From Takakia lepidozioides (taxonomy: Eukaryota; Streptophyta; Takakiopsida; Takakiales; Takakiaceae), in the NCBI GenBank assembly GCA_030704615.1, contig CM060733.1:19282001-19346000 (forward strand): a DNA stretch of 64,000 nucleotides. The letters are read 5' to 3'. The first letter of the stretch is position 1; each line of letters begins with the position of its first letter. Shown one piece after another: positions 60,985 to 64,000 of this stretch. Below the pieces are notes generated by a model, which was given only the letters and a program-made list of their open reading frames with translations, ran no database searches and had not been told where the DNA came from. A program made the translations under genes and the position numbers.

Positions 60985-62026
60985 TCAGTTGGGTGGCCCA
61001 GCCAATTGTTGTAGCACACTGTCCCAAATCAACCCAGGACCATTGTCTCGGAAAGCATGAGACGAGGGAAAGCTCATGAGCGTAGGCAAGGCCGCACGTG
61101 GCTGCCCCACTCGATTGACCACTGCTAGAGGTGGACGATCATCATGTCGCACTCTCTGTGGTTACCTCCCTTGGTCCAAAATGCCTTCAACCCGTGAGAT
61201 TGGGTGGCCGTTGAATGGAATCATATGCTCTCTTGAGCAGCTCTGGTGGTGCAAGATTGGTCCATCACAATTGAGGTCGATGCGCGCGTGATCCCACCGC
61301 TGCTGCATCTAATAGCACCGCCGATCCAATCCAAGACCGCACCTGATACACACTGGCTATAACCCTGGCCCGAGAATCCCCCATAAGAGGAACATTCTCC
61401 AAGATATAGCCTAGAGGTTGCACTTGCCTCGTCTGCAAGTCCCGCAACACTCGCAACATCTCCCAAAACAAATGCGATCGTGCATCATGCAAGCCATTCC
61501 CATGACCTGCGGGAGAGTGTCCTTGGCAAGGCCATCCCGCTATCACCAAGTCAATGGAACCATGCCGGTCCAAATCATCCGCCCCCAGCAAGGTAATGTC
61601 TGCTGGCAAGGCCTTTTGATACCCTTGAACTGCTGAGAGAGGCAACAACTCAGGATACCGGTGTGTGAGCAAGGCGATGTGGCGCATAGAAATACGCCAA
61701 GCTATCTCATCCTTCTCCACATACAAGTACTTGTGTACTTTAATCCCTGTTTGCAACACTCCTGCAAGCCCAGTGCTCATGTCTCCAAATAGGTATAGTA
61801 AGCAAATCCCTGAGTCAGGTGGTTGCCAGGTAATGGGCACCGTATCCAAAGGAGCTAACTCAGGAGGTCCAGGTGATGTCACTAAACTCCCCTCACTCAC
61901 CAATGGAAAGGCCTTCTGCCATGCTTGGTGCACACACTCGCCTGCTAGTCGATGCAAATTCCCAGCCATACCCCACGGTGGAATATGCACAGGCACATGA
62001 GGAAGCAAACCAGCCTTGTATGCCAT
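60985..62026 (-). pseudogene. Retroelement-type C5-cytosine DNA methyltransferase (disrupted)
   Basis: The minus-strand frame from ATG 62026 contains LLYLFGDMSTGLAGVLQTGI (motif I, SAM binding), VIAGWPCQGHSPAGHGNGLH then DARSHLFWEMLR (motif IV with the catalytic PCQ cysteine), and GYILENVPLMGD (motif VI, ENV). It then reads AAVGSRAHRPQL, and a TGA (61267-61265) interrupts before WTNLAP. The C-terminal part continues in shifted frame: VEGILDQGR, a TAA, RHDDRPPLAVVNRVGQPRAA, FPSSHAFRDNGPGLIWDSV, ending at 60985. So there are at least two stops and one frameshift. The target-recognition segment is short, unlike host MET1/CMT/DRM, and no BAH, chromo or UBA domains are present. It lies beside gag and protease remnants, supporting a retroelement origin. 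Catalytic motifs themselves are intact. Confidence 0.8.
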
Positions 62027-62156
62027 TGTTCGTCCTCATCAGGTGATGGCCTATCATCTACATGGCTATTGCCCTCCAAGAGCTCACCACCCCAAGTAAC
62101 CACCCCTGAAAATGCAGCCAATGTGGGCAGCATGTTTCTATGATCCACCTACATTC

Positions 62157-62326
62157 CCAATAAACCCGTGCCTTGTTCAAAGCTGGAATTGTACCTAATG
62201 TCATTCTGAACACTGCTTGGCAGCTCTGGAAAAGGGGAAAGAGGTCGACATGTTTGCAAAATGAAGGCCTTGCTTGGTGCTTGCAGAATCCATGGCAATG
62301 TGGAGATGGCTGAACGTGCGGCATGA
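62157..62326 (+). pseudogene. PPR protein fragment (end of PPR array and E-type region)
   Basis: Frames give VPNVILNT-like sequence and then CKMKALLGACRIHGNVEMAE followed by RAA and a stop. LLGACRIHGNVE is diagnostic of plant PLS-class pentatricopeptide proteins. Frameshifts separate the parts. Confidence 0.7.
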
Positions 62327-62429
62327 AGGTGTATTCTTCAACACATTTCACCCTGTTTTTCCCTGTTACCAAAGTAGTACCTAAATTTTCATGTTGCAAG
62401 TTAGCTCATTTGTGATGTGAGGTTGCGTG

Positions 62430-63690
62430 AGTTTTATACCGATCCTTCACGATGGTGGGACAACCGCAATCACCAGGTGTGGCTTTTCTTAATGTACGAT
62501 GTGAAGAAGTTCGTCCATCCTGCAAAGGTGGGCTCTTTGTACTTGTGAGTACCATGATTTGGTATTCTTCCTAATGTTTACAAGGTTATTGGGAGAGTTA
62601 GCTTGCAGGTCTTAGCAAGCCGTGTTTCAATCTCTCCCTGCTCAGCTGGGCGTGGTGGTTCTCACAGACCAATCCGACATTACCTGACTACAGACAAACA
62701 GCACGTACAAGAGGTCATTTTGGGTTGATGGTCGGTCAAATCCTCCATGGGTCAAGGACAATGTGGTGAGGGCACGTTTCAGCCTGTTTTGCCCTCTCAT
62801 CAGACTTGGCCCTGAGATGCATGTTGAATTCTGCATGGGTGATAAGTAGGGTTGGGTGTTTGCTGGAACAATTGTAGGCCGTCATTGTCAGCCGCTAGTA
62901 GCAAGGGAAGGATGTATGCATGATTTGTGCAGAGCTTGGATAGCTGAGGGAGTAGGTGTAGAGTCTGGCCGGTCCAGATTCATCCAAGTGGGCGGGACTT
63001 CAAGCTCACGATTACCTATAATTCCCTGTGGATCAATAGCTGCAAGAAAATGCATGGGTAGATGGTCGACTGGAAGCCGCAACAGCAGCGGCACAATTGA
63101 TAAAATCAGGCACTGCTAATTAAGGCACCTTCTTCAACACATTTTCATCTTGTTTTTCCCTCTTATCAAATTGGCCCTAAATTTTCATGTTGAATTTTGC
63201 AAGTTAGTTGGTTGAGTGAACCTTTGATAGTTTGGAGTGACTTTGACATGGTACTGCCAATGTGACAACAGGGAAGTATCCAGTTCTAAACAGGTAACAG
63301 CTGAGACGAGGAGAAGCTGTGGAATGAATACTTTTCTGACCCCAGTCAATGGTGGGACAATCGAGGCAAAAAGGTGAATGCCTGTTGGATTATAGAGAGT
63401 AGCAGATGCAATTGACCATAGTGATAAGTTGAGTTGGGTATTCCCTAGAACAAATCTAGGCTGTCATTGTCAGGTGCTAGCAGCAAGGCAAGGCTATACG
63501 CATGATTTGTGCAGCGACATGTATAGCTAAAGGAGCAGCGATAGAGTCTGGGTCCAGATTCATCCAAGAAGGCCGGACTTCAAGCTCCAGATTACCTATG
63601 ATTCCATGTGGATCAATAGCTACAAGAAACCTGCTGCATGGATAGATGGTCAACTAAAGGTAACAGCGGCACAGTTGATAAAATCAGGCA
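62430..63690 (+). pseudogene. Several PDF-motif (OSB-like) gene fragments
   Basis: 62442-62475 gives DPSRWWDNRNHQ. 62665-62750 gives FWVDGRSNPPWVKDNVV. Copies at 62840-63360 and 63370-63690 give a partly decayed and then a cleaner PDFKLQITYDSMWINSYKK then PAAWIDGQL. Together these match the two halves (WWDNR.., PDF...LW...P.WV) of the PDF motif of organellar ssDNA-binding proteins. The copies are in the same orientation but scrambled, with stops between, and related to 20680-21265. The OSB name is inferred from motif only. Confidence 0.5.
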
Positions 63691-63704
63691 CCTCAACCAT
63701 GACG

Positions 63705-64000
63705 ACAGCTTCTGAAAGTGGATCAAGAGAGGTGGCTGAACGAGATGTGGTCTTTTGGAGTGCCATGATTGCAAGGTATGTGCAGCATGGGTATGGGATT
63801 AAGGCTTTGGAAACCTAGGAGCAAATGATGTGGGATGGGATGAAGCAAGACCAGGTCATGTTCATTTGTGTTTGTAATATGCATATGGGAGCCTAGCAGC
63901 CCTGGGAAGGGGCAAAGAGGTTCATAGTGACATTATCAAAGCTAGAATTGTATCAGATGTCATTCTGAACATTCCCTTGGTGAACATCTACATCAAATGT
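63705..64000 (+). pseudogene. PPR repeat fragment, runs off the window
   Basis: It begins ERDVVFWSAMIARYVQHGYG then IKALET, a stop, and EQMMWDGMKQDQVMFICV. In another frame comes GKEVHSDIIKARIVSDVILN then IPLVNIYIKC. This is the classic L-S-P repeat layout of PLS-class PPR proteins with two stops and a frameshift. It is joined directly to the PDF-motif fragment, with no intergenic spacer. Confidence 0.75.

Noticed and set aside
60985-61060. C-terminal 25 residues of the gag open frame
   Set aside because: This part is antisense to the well-conserved methyltransferase end (SHAFRDNGPGLIWD), so the frame continues only by chance.

Overview
The window is nuclear DNA of a green plant. Three genes are split by GT-AG introns into the exon pattern of plastid acyl-ACP thioesterase FATB. 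There are also a plant-type ribosomal protein S29 gene with a telo box upstream, a plant MLF-like gene, PPR and PDF-motif (organellar ssDNA-binding) fragments, and plant-style hAT, CACTA, copia and LINE remnants. From memory, not from a search, the MULE/SWIM gene, the retroelement protease and the retroelement C5-methyltransferase resemble sequences common in bryophyte-grade genomes. A moss-like or other seedless plant is therefore my best guess; the species is not determinable from what I can see.

Layout. 0-2.2 kb: 3' part of FATB copy 1 (+). 2.2-11.4 kb: transposon-rich spacer with a complete non-autonomous hAT element (3609-4760) holding a nested SINE. 11.4-14.3 kb: FATB copy 2 (+), apparently complete. 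15.9-22.5 kb: a repeat graveyard (copia gag and RNase H pieces, LINE tail, complete CACTA element 18967-19813, PDF-motif fragment). 23.0-30.4 kb: a divergent two-gene module. On the left (-) is a MULE-transposase/SWIM zinc-finger gene; on the right (+) is a multi-exon gene with the layout of a class-beta amino (N4C/N6A type) DNA methyltransferase. The module is flanked by GTGAGC hairpins and carries two clusters of a 24-bp palindrome. 30.8-33.0 kb: a large inverted duplication, one arm split by a hAT MITE. 35.2-37.6 kb: FATB copy 3 (-), complete. 38.5-45.1 kb: spacer with several tandem repeats. 45.2-46.1 kb: RPS29 (-). 48.5-53.6 kb: MLF-like gene (-), seven exons. 55-56.1 kb: acetylornithine aminotransferase pseudogene (+). 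57-64 kb: nested retroelement and gene fragments, including a retroelement aspartic protease, zinc-knuckle gag, a C5-cytosine DNA methyltransferase (-), PDF-motif pieces and PPR pieces.

How it works together. The intact host genes are ordinary housekeeping or lipid genes: FATB releases fatty acids from acyl-ACP in plastids, RPS29 is part of the 40S ribosome, and MLF is a poorly understood nucleo-cytoplasmic adaptor. The unusual content is the mobile fraction, where two different DNA-methyltransferase folds (C5 and amino type) occur in transposon-like surroundings within one 64-kb window. Both carry disablements as read here. Exon limits come from reading splice sites and reading frames by eye, with no transcript support.
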